This document shows positions 7,466-16,300 of a DNA stretch of 23,457 bases, piece after piece (position 1 is the first letter of the stretch; the number at the start of each line of letters is the position of its first letter). The DNA lies in the NCBI GenBank assembly GCA_037147235.1, contig JBAWVO010000075.1, positions 1-23,457 on the forward strand, in the 5' to 3' direction. The DNA is from JANXQG01 sp037147235. Its GTDB lineage: Bacteria > Planctomycetota > Planctomycetia > Pirellulales > Thermoguttaceae. The position numbers and the translations under genes are program-made. The notes under the pieces were generated by a model that was not told where the DNA came from, did not search any database, and was given only the letters and a program-made list of their open reading frames with translations.

Positions 7466-8392
7466 ATGCCCATTCGCGGTCCAAAATTGCGGTATCTTGA
7501 CCCCCAGGTGCTCGAGCGGATCGGCTCGCTGCCGTTGGCTGCGCGGCAAGTCGTGGAAGGTCTGCGGGTAGGTATGCACAAGAGTCCGCGGCGGGGGTTT
7601 TCCACCGAGTTCGCCCATCACCGGCCCTATGTCGCAGGCGATGCGGTGCGGCATGTGGACTGGCGAGTCTATGGCCGAACCGAGCGCTACTACGTCAAGC
7701 TCTACGACGCCGAGACGAACTTTGATGCCTATCTGCTCCTGGACGCCAGTTCTTCCATGCGCTACGGCTCGACAAAGCATAGCAAGCTGGAGTACGCCAA
7801 GTTCATGGCCGCCAGTCTGGCTTATCTGATCCTCGCTCAGCGCGACTCCGTGGGATTGGCAGTGTTCGATTCTCGACTGCGGAGCTTCGTGCCGCCCGGC
7901 GGCACCCAGGGAATGATCGCCACCATCGAGCGCAAGCTGCTAGAGACCGTGCCTGAGCCGCGGACCGACGTGGCCGCCCTGCTCCACGAGATCGCGCAGC
8001 GGATCAAACGCCGAAGTCTCGTGATGCTCTTTTCCGACCTGTTCGGAAGCGTTGACGAGCTTATCAAGGGCTTGGATCATCTGGCCTTTGGCGGGCACAA
8101 CATCACCGTCTTCCACACGCTCGACCCGCACGAACTGGAGTTGCCCTTCAACGGCACCTGCCGCTTCGTTGGGCTGGAGGGCGAAGCGGAGATCACCACG
8201 CAGCCGAAGCGGATCCGTGCGGCCTACATGAAGGAAGTCTCCGACTTCACCGCACAAGTGCGTCGCGCCTGTGAGCGGAACCATGCCGACTACGTCCTAG
8301 TAAACACCTCGCATCCCCTGGAAGTCGTCCTGAGCGAGTACCTGCTCCGCCGCAACCGGCTCACGGCCGGCGGAACGCGGCTAGAACGATAA
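7466..8392 (+). CDS. DUF58 domain protein (MoxR partner with VWA-like fold)
   Basis: The 308-residue protein carries the DUF58 signature RHVDWRVYGRTERYYVKLYD, followed by LLLDASSSMRYGS. DASSS (Asp93, Ser95, Ser97) matches the metal-ion-dependent adhesion site DxSxS of VWA folds, so metal binding is likely intact. A later LVMLFSDLFG provides the usual second acidic strand. There is no signal peptide or membrane helix; this is the short soluble DUF58 form. It lies between the MoxR ATPase (10-nt gap, weak ribosome site) and the BatA-like gene (14-nt gap), the canonical order for this group. It probably binds the MoxR hexamer and links it to the membrane VWA proteins; that role is inferred from the family. 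Confidence 0.93.
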   Translation: MPIRGPKLRYLDPQVLERIGSLPLAARQVVEGLRVGMHKSPRRGFSTEFAHHRPYVAGDAVRHVDWRVYGRTERYYVKLYDAETNFDAYLLLDASSSMRYGSTKHSKLEYAKFMAASLAYLILAQRDSVGLAVFDSRLRSFVPPGGTQGMIATIERKLLETVPEPRTDVAALLHEIAQRIKRRSLVMLFSDLFGSVDELIKGLDHLAFGGHNITVFHTLDPHELELPFNGTCRFVGLEGEAEITTQPKRIRAAYMKEVSDFTAQVRRACERNHADYVLVNTSHPLEVVLSEYLLRRNRLTAGGTRLER

Positions 8393-8405
8393 GGAGGACC
8401 GAATC

Positions 8406-10538
8406 ATGGAATTGCCGCTGTTGAATCCCTGGATGCTGGCCGCTTTGCCGGCCGTCGGCATTCCGGTCCTCATTCACTTGCTCAACCGCCACCGCACGGA
8501 GACGGTTGAGTGGGGTGCGATGGAATTACTGCGGCGTGTCATGGTATTCCGCTCCCGACAGATTCGGCTAGAGGACTTGCTGCTGATGCTGGTGCGGTGC
8601 GCCGTGGTCTTGTTGGTCGTACTCGCCGTTGCGCGGCCCACCACGAAGTGGCTGCCGATGACCCAACCCGATACGGGCGTCGTCATCGCTATCGACGGCT
8701 CGCTGAGCATGTCGCACCGCCCCGGGCTGACCTCGCGACTGGACGAGGCGGTGCTCCGCGTACGCGAGATTCTGAAGACCGTCGAGCCTAATCGGCCGGT
8801 GACGCTCGTGGAAATGGGCAGCCGGCCACGAGTTCTGTTACGCAACGCGGGCTACGACCCAACGCGCTTCGAGCAGGTGCTCCAGGAACTCAAGCCGTTG
8901 AACGAGCCGCTGAACCTGGAGGGATGTCTCTCGGAGTTGGAGCCGCTCGTGGCGGAGATCAAGGCCCCGCGGCGCGAGTTGTACCTCGTCACCGACGCCC
9001 AGACGGCAACCTTCCGGAACCTTTCGGAAAAGGCCCGGCTGGCGACGCAGCGGTTGGCCGAGTCGGCGCAACTGCTGGTGCTGCCCGTGTTGTCTGCCAG
9101 CGAAGAGAATCTGGCGGTGACACGGCTGGAATTGGCCTCGGGCGTGCTGCGCGTGGGTGCGATCGCTCGCTTTCAGGCCGTGGTGCAGAACTTCGGCCGC
9201 ACCGCACAAGACGCCGGCGAGCTGTCGCTGCTATTGGGCGACCAGGTGGTCGATAAGCGGTTCGTCGGCCTATTGGCACCGGGGCAGGCGATGCCCGTGC
9301 GGCTGTATGCCCCACTCAGCCGGGCAGGCGTGCTCCGCATGACGGCTCGACTCGGCGACGACGCCTTGACCGCCGACAACAGCCGCTATGCCGTACTCAA
9401 CGTGCGAAACATGTTGCGCGTACTGTGCGTGGACGGCGAGCCGATGGACCGCTCCGATACGAGCGCAACCTCGCTGGTCATGACGGCACTGGCACCGAAA
9501 ACAATCGATCGCTCCGAGGCCCTGCCTGATGTGGAACGCATTCCCTGGACCGCGCTGCCTGCGGCCCGGCTTACCGACTACGATGTCGTGGTTCTGGTCA
9601 ATGTGGCCGATATGCCGGAGGACAGGGCCGTGGCGTTGCGAAAATTTGTCGAGCAGGGCGGCGGACTAATCGTGATGGCGGGCAACAATGTCAAGCCGGA
9701 AGGTCTTGGGCGGAGGCTGACGGCCTCCGGCTCGTCGCTCTTACCGGCGGAACTCGTCTCGTTGGTTCGCCAGTCGGGGTCCGAGGTCTCGGGTGCCACG
9801 CTCGATTTGGACCTGCCGGATCATCCTCTGGTGCGTCCCCTGCGATCGCTGCCCAAAGAGCTGTTGGGCGAAGCCCGCTGCTACCGCCACCTGCGCGTCC
9901 GCCTGATGCCCGAGGGAAGAACACTCCTGCAGTTGACCAGCGGAGAGCCGATCCTTCTGGAGCGGCCGGTGGGGCGAGGCAAGGTGCTGTTATGGACCAG
10001 CGGGGCGGATTTGACGTGGAACAATCTAGCCATCAATCCGGCCTTCCCCATACTCATGCAGCAAGCGGTCACCTATCTTTCGCGGCAGCCTTTTGAAGAG
10101 TCCGTGACGGTCCCGCAGCCGATCGTGTTGCCTCTTGCCGGGCTGGCCAGCGGCACGGAAATCGGCGTGAGCGGGCCGGATGGAAAACAGGCCGTTGTGC
10201 GGATGGGCTTGCAAGGTGGAGAGGTGGTCGCCGAGACGGATCGAACGGCCCTGCCCGGCTTCCATGACGTTCATGCCGATAGCCAGGCACCGATCGCCAC
10301 CGTCGCCGTCAATGTCAACACGGACGGATCGGATGCGAAGATACTCAACCCAGAGGAGCTGGCGGTAGCCTTCGCCGGATTGCCGATCCAAGTGGTTGCT
10401 GCGGATCGGAACGTGGCCGCGGCAGTGACGGAATTACGGGGCGGACGGGAATTATGGCAGACTTTGGTGTTTGCCGCGATCGCCCTGTTGGCGATTGAGG
10501 CCTTGTTGGCCCGCTGGTATAGCCGGCGGGGTACATAA
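8406..10538 (+). CDS. BatA-like membrane protein with VWA and glutamine-amidotransferase-like domains
   Basis: The 710-residue protein starts with the BatA N-terminal segment (LLNPWMLAALPAVGIPVLIH), with helices at about 5-25 and 57-77. A VWA domain follows, with MIDAS DGSLS (Asp97, Ser99, Ser101). A CARDB/Ig-like region then leads to a class-I glutamine-amidotransferase-like fold (about 335-570; LRVLCVDGEPMD and GGGLIVMAGNN) without an obvious catalytic cysteine. One final transmembrane helix (about 684-704) comes before RWYSRRGT. AAGGAGGA lies just before the ATG. Most of the protein should face the periplasm or paryphoplasm. Family members are linked in the literature to aerotolerance ('Bat') operons, but the function in planctomycetes is not known. 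Confidence 0.9.
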   Translation: MELPLLNPWMLAALPAVGIPVLIHLLNRHRTETVEWGAMELLRRVMVFRSRQIRLEDLLLMLVRCAVVLLVVLAVARPTTKWLPMTQPDTGVVIAIDGSLSMSHRPGLTSRLDEAVLRVREILKTVEPNRPVTLVEMGSRPRVLLRNAGYDPTRFEQVLQELKPLNEPLNLEGCLSELEPLVAEIKAPRRELYLVTDAQTATFRNLSEKARLATQRLAESAQLLVLPVLSASEENLAVTRLELASGVLRVGAIARFQAVVQNFGRTAQDAGELSLLLGDQVVDKRFVGLLAPGQAMPVRLYAPLSRAGVLRMTARLGDDALTADNSRYAVLNVRNMLRVLCVDGEPMDRSDTSATSLVMTALAPKTIDRSEALPDVERIPWTALPAARLTDYDVVVLVNVADMPEDRAVALRKFVEQGGGLIVMAGNNVKPEGLGRRLTASGSSLLPAELVSLVRQSGSEVSGATLDLDLPDHPLVRPLRSLPKELLGEARCYRHLRVRLMPEGRTLLQLTSGEPILLERPVGRGKVLLWTSGADLTWNNLAINPAFPILMQQAVTYLSRQPFEESVTVPQPIVLPLAGLASGTEIGVSGPDGKQAVVRMGLQGGEVVAETDRTALPGFHDVHADSQAPIATVAVNVNTDGSDAKILNPEELAVAFAGLPIQVVAADRNVAAAVTELRGGRELWQTLVFAAIALLAIEALLARWYSRRGT

Positions 10539-10568
10539 TTTAAGCGGTTTTCCGGGAGAATCACAAGC

Positions 10569-13295
10569 ATGATCGAACGACTGCTGGGAATCGATCCCGA
10601 AAGCACGCTGACGGGCTGGAGTTTGCACTTTCGCGCCGACTGGCCGTTGAGGATATTGGCCCTGCTGGTGCTGGCGGTAGCAACGGCAGCCACCTTCTAT
10701 TACTGGCGCGAATCGGTCTTGAGTCGGCTCGGCCGCTTGACACTGGCCATTGTCCGAGCAGCGGCGGTAAGCCTGCTGTTGGCCATGCTCTTTCGCCCCG
10801 TGTTGCAGGCGCAGTTCACTACCACGGTTCGCCCCTCGGTGTTGGTGCTCGTGGATGAGTCGGACAGCATGAACATCCGCGACACGCGGAAGGATGTCGT
10901 CAGCTTGGCCGAAGCGGGCACTGCGCTGGGTAAGCTCCCTTATCCGTCGATGGACTTGCCCCGGGCCGTACGGAAGGCCATTGCAGCGATGCGGCACGCG
11001 GCGACCGTGCTGGATGCCGGACTATTGGACGAGGCCCGAGACGGTCAGGAGCAAATCGCAGCCGCACTGGGTGAGATCCACGCGGGGGTGCCCGAGCGGT
11101 CGCAAGGCGGCGAAGACTTTTCGGCGGGATTAAAAGGGATCGAAGGTAAACAGGTCAAATTACGACGCGATCTGGAGGCCGGAGATAGTGTTGGTGCCTG
11201 CCCGGCGCAGCGAGAAATCATTGCTGAGTTGATCGAGTGGAAAGACCGCGTGGGGGCCGCCGGGCTGGCCATCAACGACAAGCTCAAAGCCGAGCTGGCC
11301 CTGGTTTCGCGGAAGGAACTCGTGGACGAAGTCTTGCAGCACACGGCAAGGCCCATGCTCGATGAGCTGGGCCGGCGAGAAACGGTGCGGTATTTCCACT
11401 TTGCCCGAGAATTGAGGGCATCGACCGAGTTCGGGAACGCATCGCCAGCGACACCCGCCAGTGGTGAACACGACGGTAGCGCAACCTGGCTCGGTAGTGC
11501 CATCGACGAGGCGGTAGAGCAAAGCGGCAACACGCCGAATTCGACCGTCGTGATTCTGACCGATGGGGCCTCCAACGGTGGTGCCGATCCGACCGACGCC
11601 GCTTGGCGACTGCGGCGACGCGGTATTCGCCTGGTGACCGTGGGCGTCGGTCTCCCCGAACCCGATGATACAAGCATCCGCAACCTGATTGTCCCAGATG
11701 TCGTCTTCGCAAACGACATCGTGCCGCTGCGGGTGCAGTGCTCGGCAAGCGGTTACGAGAAACGTTCCACGACGCTCCTGGTCAAGCTGGACGGTGCCGA
11801 GGTGGCGCGGAAGACGGTTACCTTCAGCGGCCAGAGCCGGCTCGAGGAACTTCCCTTTAAGGCCGGCCGCGGCGGCATAAAAACGCTGGAAGTGGAACTT
11901 GTACCGTTGCCGGGCGAAGCCACGACCAAGAATAACGCCCTCCGCCGCTCGCTCCGCGTGCTCGACGAAAAGATAAAAGTGCTCTACATCGAGGGCACGC
12001 CGCGGTGGGAATATCGCTATATCCGCGCAGTGCTGAAACGCGACCCGCGAATCGACGTGCAGTTCATCAATACCGAGGGCGACAAAGACCTTGCGCGTGC
12101 CAGCAAGGAGCACTTGGGACGGTTTCCTGAAAAGGAGGCCCAGGCATTTCGCTACGACTTGGTGATCCTCGGCGACGTGCGAGCCAACACCTTTACCCCC
12201 ACCCAACTCTCGCTCATGGAGCAGTTGGTCCGCGAGCGGGGCGGCTCGCTGATCCTGCTGGCCGGTCCCAAACATGCCCCGGCCGAATACCTTGACACGC
12301 CGATTGCGGCGATGCTGCCGGTCCGCTTTGAGCAAGAAAAATGGGAAGAGATTGGCGACGATGTCTACCCGGTCCTCACGCCCGAGGGACGGCGGAGCAC
12401 GGTCATGGCGTTGGAGCGGGCCGAGGCGCGGACACAAGCCCTCTGGTCGAATGTCAAGCCGCTGAACTGGGTGCCGCCGCTACTCGCGCCCAAGCCGGGA
12501 GCGCAAGTGCTGGCCGAACTCTCCGATACCGCCCAGCGAACACATGGCTTTCCGCTGATCGCCTGGCAGCGGTACGGTGCGGGCAAGTGCATGTTTGTGG
12601 GCACCGACCAGCTCTGGCGGCTCCGTGCCCGTACCAGCGACAAGTACCATCTGAAATTCTGGGGCCAGGCAATCCAATTCCTTACGCTCTCGCGCCTCCT
12701 GGGCGATAACCAGCGGCTTCGTTTGCAAACGGGTCAGGAGGAGTACGCGCTGGGTGAGCCGGTCGAAATGTTCGCCAACGTGCTGAGCGACCTTTACGAG
12801 CCTCGCACCACGCCGGCCTTCACGGTGCATGTCGCGCCGTCGTCCGGTGGGGAGCCTCAAAGCGTTGCCTTACGGGCAATGCCTGGCCAGCTAGGAATGT
12901 ACCAGGGATTCTTCACCCCCACGGTGCCTGGCCGCTACCGACTCAGCGCATCGGCCGAGGATGAAGCACCTACCAGTGCCGGAGCAACCCCGCCCAGCCG
13001 GGTATTGGGGGCAGGATTGCCGGCAGCCGTCGAGTTCGACGTCCGCCCTGTCACGGCGGAGCAGATTGATACTTCCATGCACCGCGACATGTTGACGAGG
13101 GCGGCAGAGATCACGGGCGGAGAGTACCTTTCCCTCCGCGAACTGCCTCTGCTCCCCGATACGATCCAAGGCCAGCCGCAAGTTGCGACCTTTACAAAAG
13201 ACGTGGAACTATGGGACAACTGGCTGGTTCCCCTGGTGTTTGTCGGATTCGTGGCCTTGGAATGGGGCTGGCGGAGAAAAAGGAATTTGGCGTAA
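10569..13295 (+). CDS. Large membrane VWA-domain protein with amidotransferase-like domain
   Basis: This 908-residue protein has two N-terminal helices (about 28-46, 56-77) and a VWA domain with MIDAS DESDS (Asp96, Ser98, Ser100). It also has STVVILTDGASNGGADP (about 320-340), an amidotransferase-like domain from about 468 (KVLYIEGTPRWEYRYI), a beta-rich region, and a C-terminal helix (about 885-902) ending in RRKRNLA. A helical, charged insertion of roughly 150 residues (about 110-260) interrupts the VWA fold between the MIDAS strand and the later strands. A GGGAGA ribosome site precedes the ATG. It is a paralogue-like partner of the preceding BatA-like gene, with the same overall topology, and the two could form a heteromeric membrane complex. 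Confidence 0.9.
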   Translation: MIERLLGIDPESTLTGWSLHFRADWPLRILALLVLAVATAATFYYWRESVLSRLGRLTLAIVRAAAVSLLLAMLFRPVLQAQFTTTVRPSVLVLVDESDSMNIRDTRKDVVSLAEAGTALGKLPYPSMDLPRAVRKAIAAMRHAATVLDAGLLDEARDGQEQIAAALGEIHAGVPERSQGGEDFSAGLKGIEGKQVKLRRDLEAGDSVGACPAQREIIAELIEWKDRVGAAGLAINDKLKAELALVSRKELVDEVLQHTARPMLDELGRRETVRYFHFARELRASTEFGNASPATPASGEHDGSATWLGSAIDEAVEQSGNTPNSTVVILTDGASNGGADPTDAAWRLRRRGIRLVTVGVGLPEPDDTSIRNLIVPDVVFANDIVPLRVQCSASGYEKRSTTLLVKLDGAEVARKTVTFSGQSRLEELPFKAGRGGIKTLEVELVPLPGEATTKNNALRRSLRVLDEKIKVLYIEGTPRWEYRYIRAVLKRDPRIDVQFINTEGDKDLARASKEHLGRFPEKEAQAFRYDLVILGDVRANTFTPTQLSLMEQLVRERGGSLILLAGPKHAPAEYLDTPIAAMLPVRFEQEKWEEIGDDVYPVLTPEGRRSTVMALERAEARTQALWSNVKPLNWVPPLLAPKPGAQVLAELSDTAQRTHGFPLIAWQRYGAGKCMFVGTDQLWRLRARTSDKYHLKFWGQAIQFLTLSRLLGDNQRLRLQTGQEEYALGEPVEMFANVLSDLYEPRTTPAFTVHVAPSSGGEPQSVALRAMPGQLGMYQGFFTPTVPGRYRLSASAEDEAPTSAGATPPSRVLGAGLPAAVEFDVRPVTAEQIDTSMHRDMLTRAAEITGGEYLSLRELPLLPDTIQGQPQVATFTKDVELWDNWLVPLVFVGFVALEWGWRRKRNLA

Positions 13296-13312
13296 AGAGG
13301 CCGGAGGCGACC

Positions 13313-16300
13313 ATGACTGATACAAATACGACCGCAGCCCAATCCAATCTCGGCGTGGAATCTCGCTTGCGACGACTCTGGACAAAACAGAGCGGCTTGC
13401 TGGTTTTGCGTGGTGCCTACTGGGTGCTCGCTGCCGCGGGCGCACTGGTCCTGGCCGACCTGCTATTGGACTGGCAGTTGGACTTGCCCGGCGGCCTGCG
13501 CGTTGCGCTGCTGGCCACGAACGTCGTGTTGCTGGCGTACGTTGCCTACCGGAGGCTTCTGCGCCATCTGAGATCTTATAATGCCGTCCAGCAGGCATTG
13601 CAGGTGGAGCGGGAGTGGCCGGAACTGAACGGCTTGGTGGTTTCCAGCGTGCAGTTTGGCCGAGAAGACGATTTTCCGCCGGGAGTCTCCCGCGATTTAA
13701 TGCGCGCGGTGCGACGACAAGCAGCCCAGCGAACCGCCCCACTGGACTTCAACCGCGTAACGCGGCAAGTCGTACTCCGCGGCGCAACGGCCTGTCTGCT
13801 CGCGGCCATGCTCGCACTGGTGATCGTTGGCTTCGGGAAGCCGGGCTTCCTTGAAATCCTCGCATCCCGAATGTTCAATCCATCCTCCGCTATTATCTAT
13901 CCCACGAGAACAACCATCGAAGTACACGAAGGTGCCGGCGTGGTCCGTTCCGGCAAAGAGGTGACCTTGGCCGCACACGCCGGCGGCGAGGTTCCTGAGC
14001 ATGGCCAGGTTTTTATCCGCATGAAAGGGGCCGGCTGGGAGGCTGTGGAGGTGGGCTGCGATGCCGCGGCGGAGTTCTGTTACCGGTTGCCGCACGTGAG
14101 CGAGGATTTTGATTACTACTTCCGCCTGGGCGACGCAAAATCGGCCCGCTACCAGGTGGCGGTCGCGCGGCCTCCACGAATCGTTGAGGGGCGCGTCGAA
14201 CTGGAGTATCCCGAGTACACCCACCTGAAGAACCAGACCGTGGATACCCTCAACCTGAAAGTGCCCGAGGGGACGCTGCTCCGCTGGCACCTCACGCTGG
14301 ATCGAGCGGTGGAATCGGCGGAGTTGAAGCCGGAAGGGGCCGATCCGCGAGCTATGACACTCAAATCCGCTGGCCGCGAGGCAAATTTACAATTGGCCGC
14401 GGAGGCTTCTCGGCCTTACACGATCAATTTCCGCTGGCGATTGGCCGATGCCGAGTACGTTGAGCCGGGGGCGAAGCATTACATGCAAGTCATCCCCGAC
14501 GCGGACCCACAGGTTGGCCTTCTGCGCCCTGGCGAGGACGCGAAGGCGACGCTGAAGAAGACCGTCCGGCTATCGTACTGGGCGCGAGATGATTACGGCC
14601 TGGGCGAAGCGTCGATTGTCTACTCGATCAATGACGGCGGTGAGCGGCGGCACCCGCTGGGCCAACTCGGCGGCAAGACGAGCATTGAAAAAGAATTCTC
14701 CTGGCCCATCACGCAACTCCTGCCCACGCTGAAATTCAACGATATCGTGACCTTCGCCGTGGAGGCCACCGACGGCCGCCCCGGTACGCCGGGCCACGGA
14801 CGATCCATCGCCCGAAGGGTGCAGTTTGTCTCGGATAACGAATACATCGCTTATGTCCTGGCGAGGCAGCGAAAGGTCTTAGGCCAGTTGCGGCCGCTCT
14901 ATTTGCAGGAAAGAGAGGCCGCCGGGCGGCTGGAGGCGATCGGGAAATTGTCCACGAATCTCGTGCAGCAGGCATCGCTCGAGGCAGCCCGGCAGGAGGT
15001 TATTGAGACGCAACTGACGGATTTAATCAACCGCTTCGGCGACCTGATTGAAGATATGGCGTCCAATCGAGACGTTGCCATGGATGTGTCCAAGATCGCG
15101 GCAAACTTGCAAGACCGGCTCGCAACGATCCGCGATGTGCGGCTGAAGACAGCGCGGAAACAGATTGATGAAGCCCTGCACCAACCGGCCGTCGCCGGCC
15201 CGCGACTAGCCGAGGCGCAAACGCAGATCGAACTGGCCGCACGAGAACTGGGCAGCCTGCTGGTTCAGGCGGGTATTTCGCAAGCCTGCGAAGTCTTTGC
15301 CGCCGAGTTGCGGGAAATCATCGCCCGGCAGGAGACCATTCTGGCGGCTTCAATTGTAGGGTGGGACGAGCGCAGCGAGCCTCACCAAAAGCAGACCGAC
15401 ACCGCCGCCGAGCCGACGAAAGTCTCCGCGCAAGCGACGGCAGACCAGCAGAAAGTCCTGGCCGAACGGATCGAAAAGCTGATGAACGATATTCGGTCCA
15501 TGCGCGAGTCGCCCGCCGACGCACTGGCCGCGGTCCGCCTCGCCCGAGCGAGAAAGATCATTGAAAGCGGGCACGTCGCCACCGAAATGCGACAAGCCGC
15601 TGAAGAATTTACCGCAAAGCCTCCGTCGGCTGTGGAGCGTCAGAGCCAAGCCCTCAAGGGGATGCGGCAGGCACTCTTGAAACTCCGGCCCGATGCCCGC
15701 CTGGAAGAACTCGTGCGAGCCAGAAACTTGCTTCGAGATTTGCTCGATTCGCAGAAAATCATGCGGGCCAATTTGGTAAAGCTGACGGCCGAGGAGATGG
15801 CCCAGCAGAAGGCGGCCATGAAGTTCCGTCAGGAGGCAATTTTGCGGCCGGCGCAGCAACTTGACCATGCCCTGGAAATCGATCCCTTGCTTGATGCCGT
15901 CCATCACGCGGGCCAGGAAGCATCGGTCGCGATCGGGTCGGCCGACGTAGCGGCTGCCACGGCGGCAGAGGTTCGCGTGGAGACGGCGATCTCCGCCGCG
16001 CTTGTGAAACTGGGCGATCAAATCGCCAAACTCAACATGCTCGGCGAAACCCACAAGCGAATGATGGAGGCGGCAGACCGGCTGAAGATGCTGACCGAGA
16101 TCCGCGATCGGGCCGAACAGATCAAAAATGGCGCGTTCGACGCGGCGGCGGCCGGCAAGGGCCTGGAGGCTTCGGCGGTCGCCCAGCAGCAACTTGCCAA
16201 GGACATCGGCACGATGGCGGCAGGGCTGCCGGCTAGCAGCAAGTTCGCAGCCGCCATGCGCCGACCGCTGAAGAAAACATCACAGATCACCCAGAAGGCC

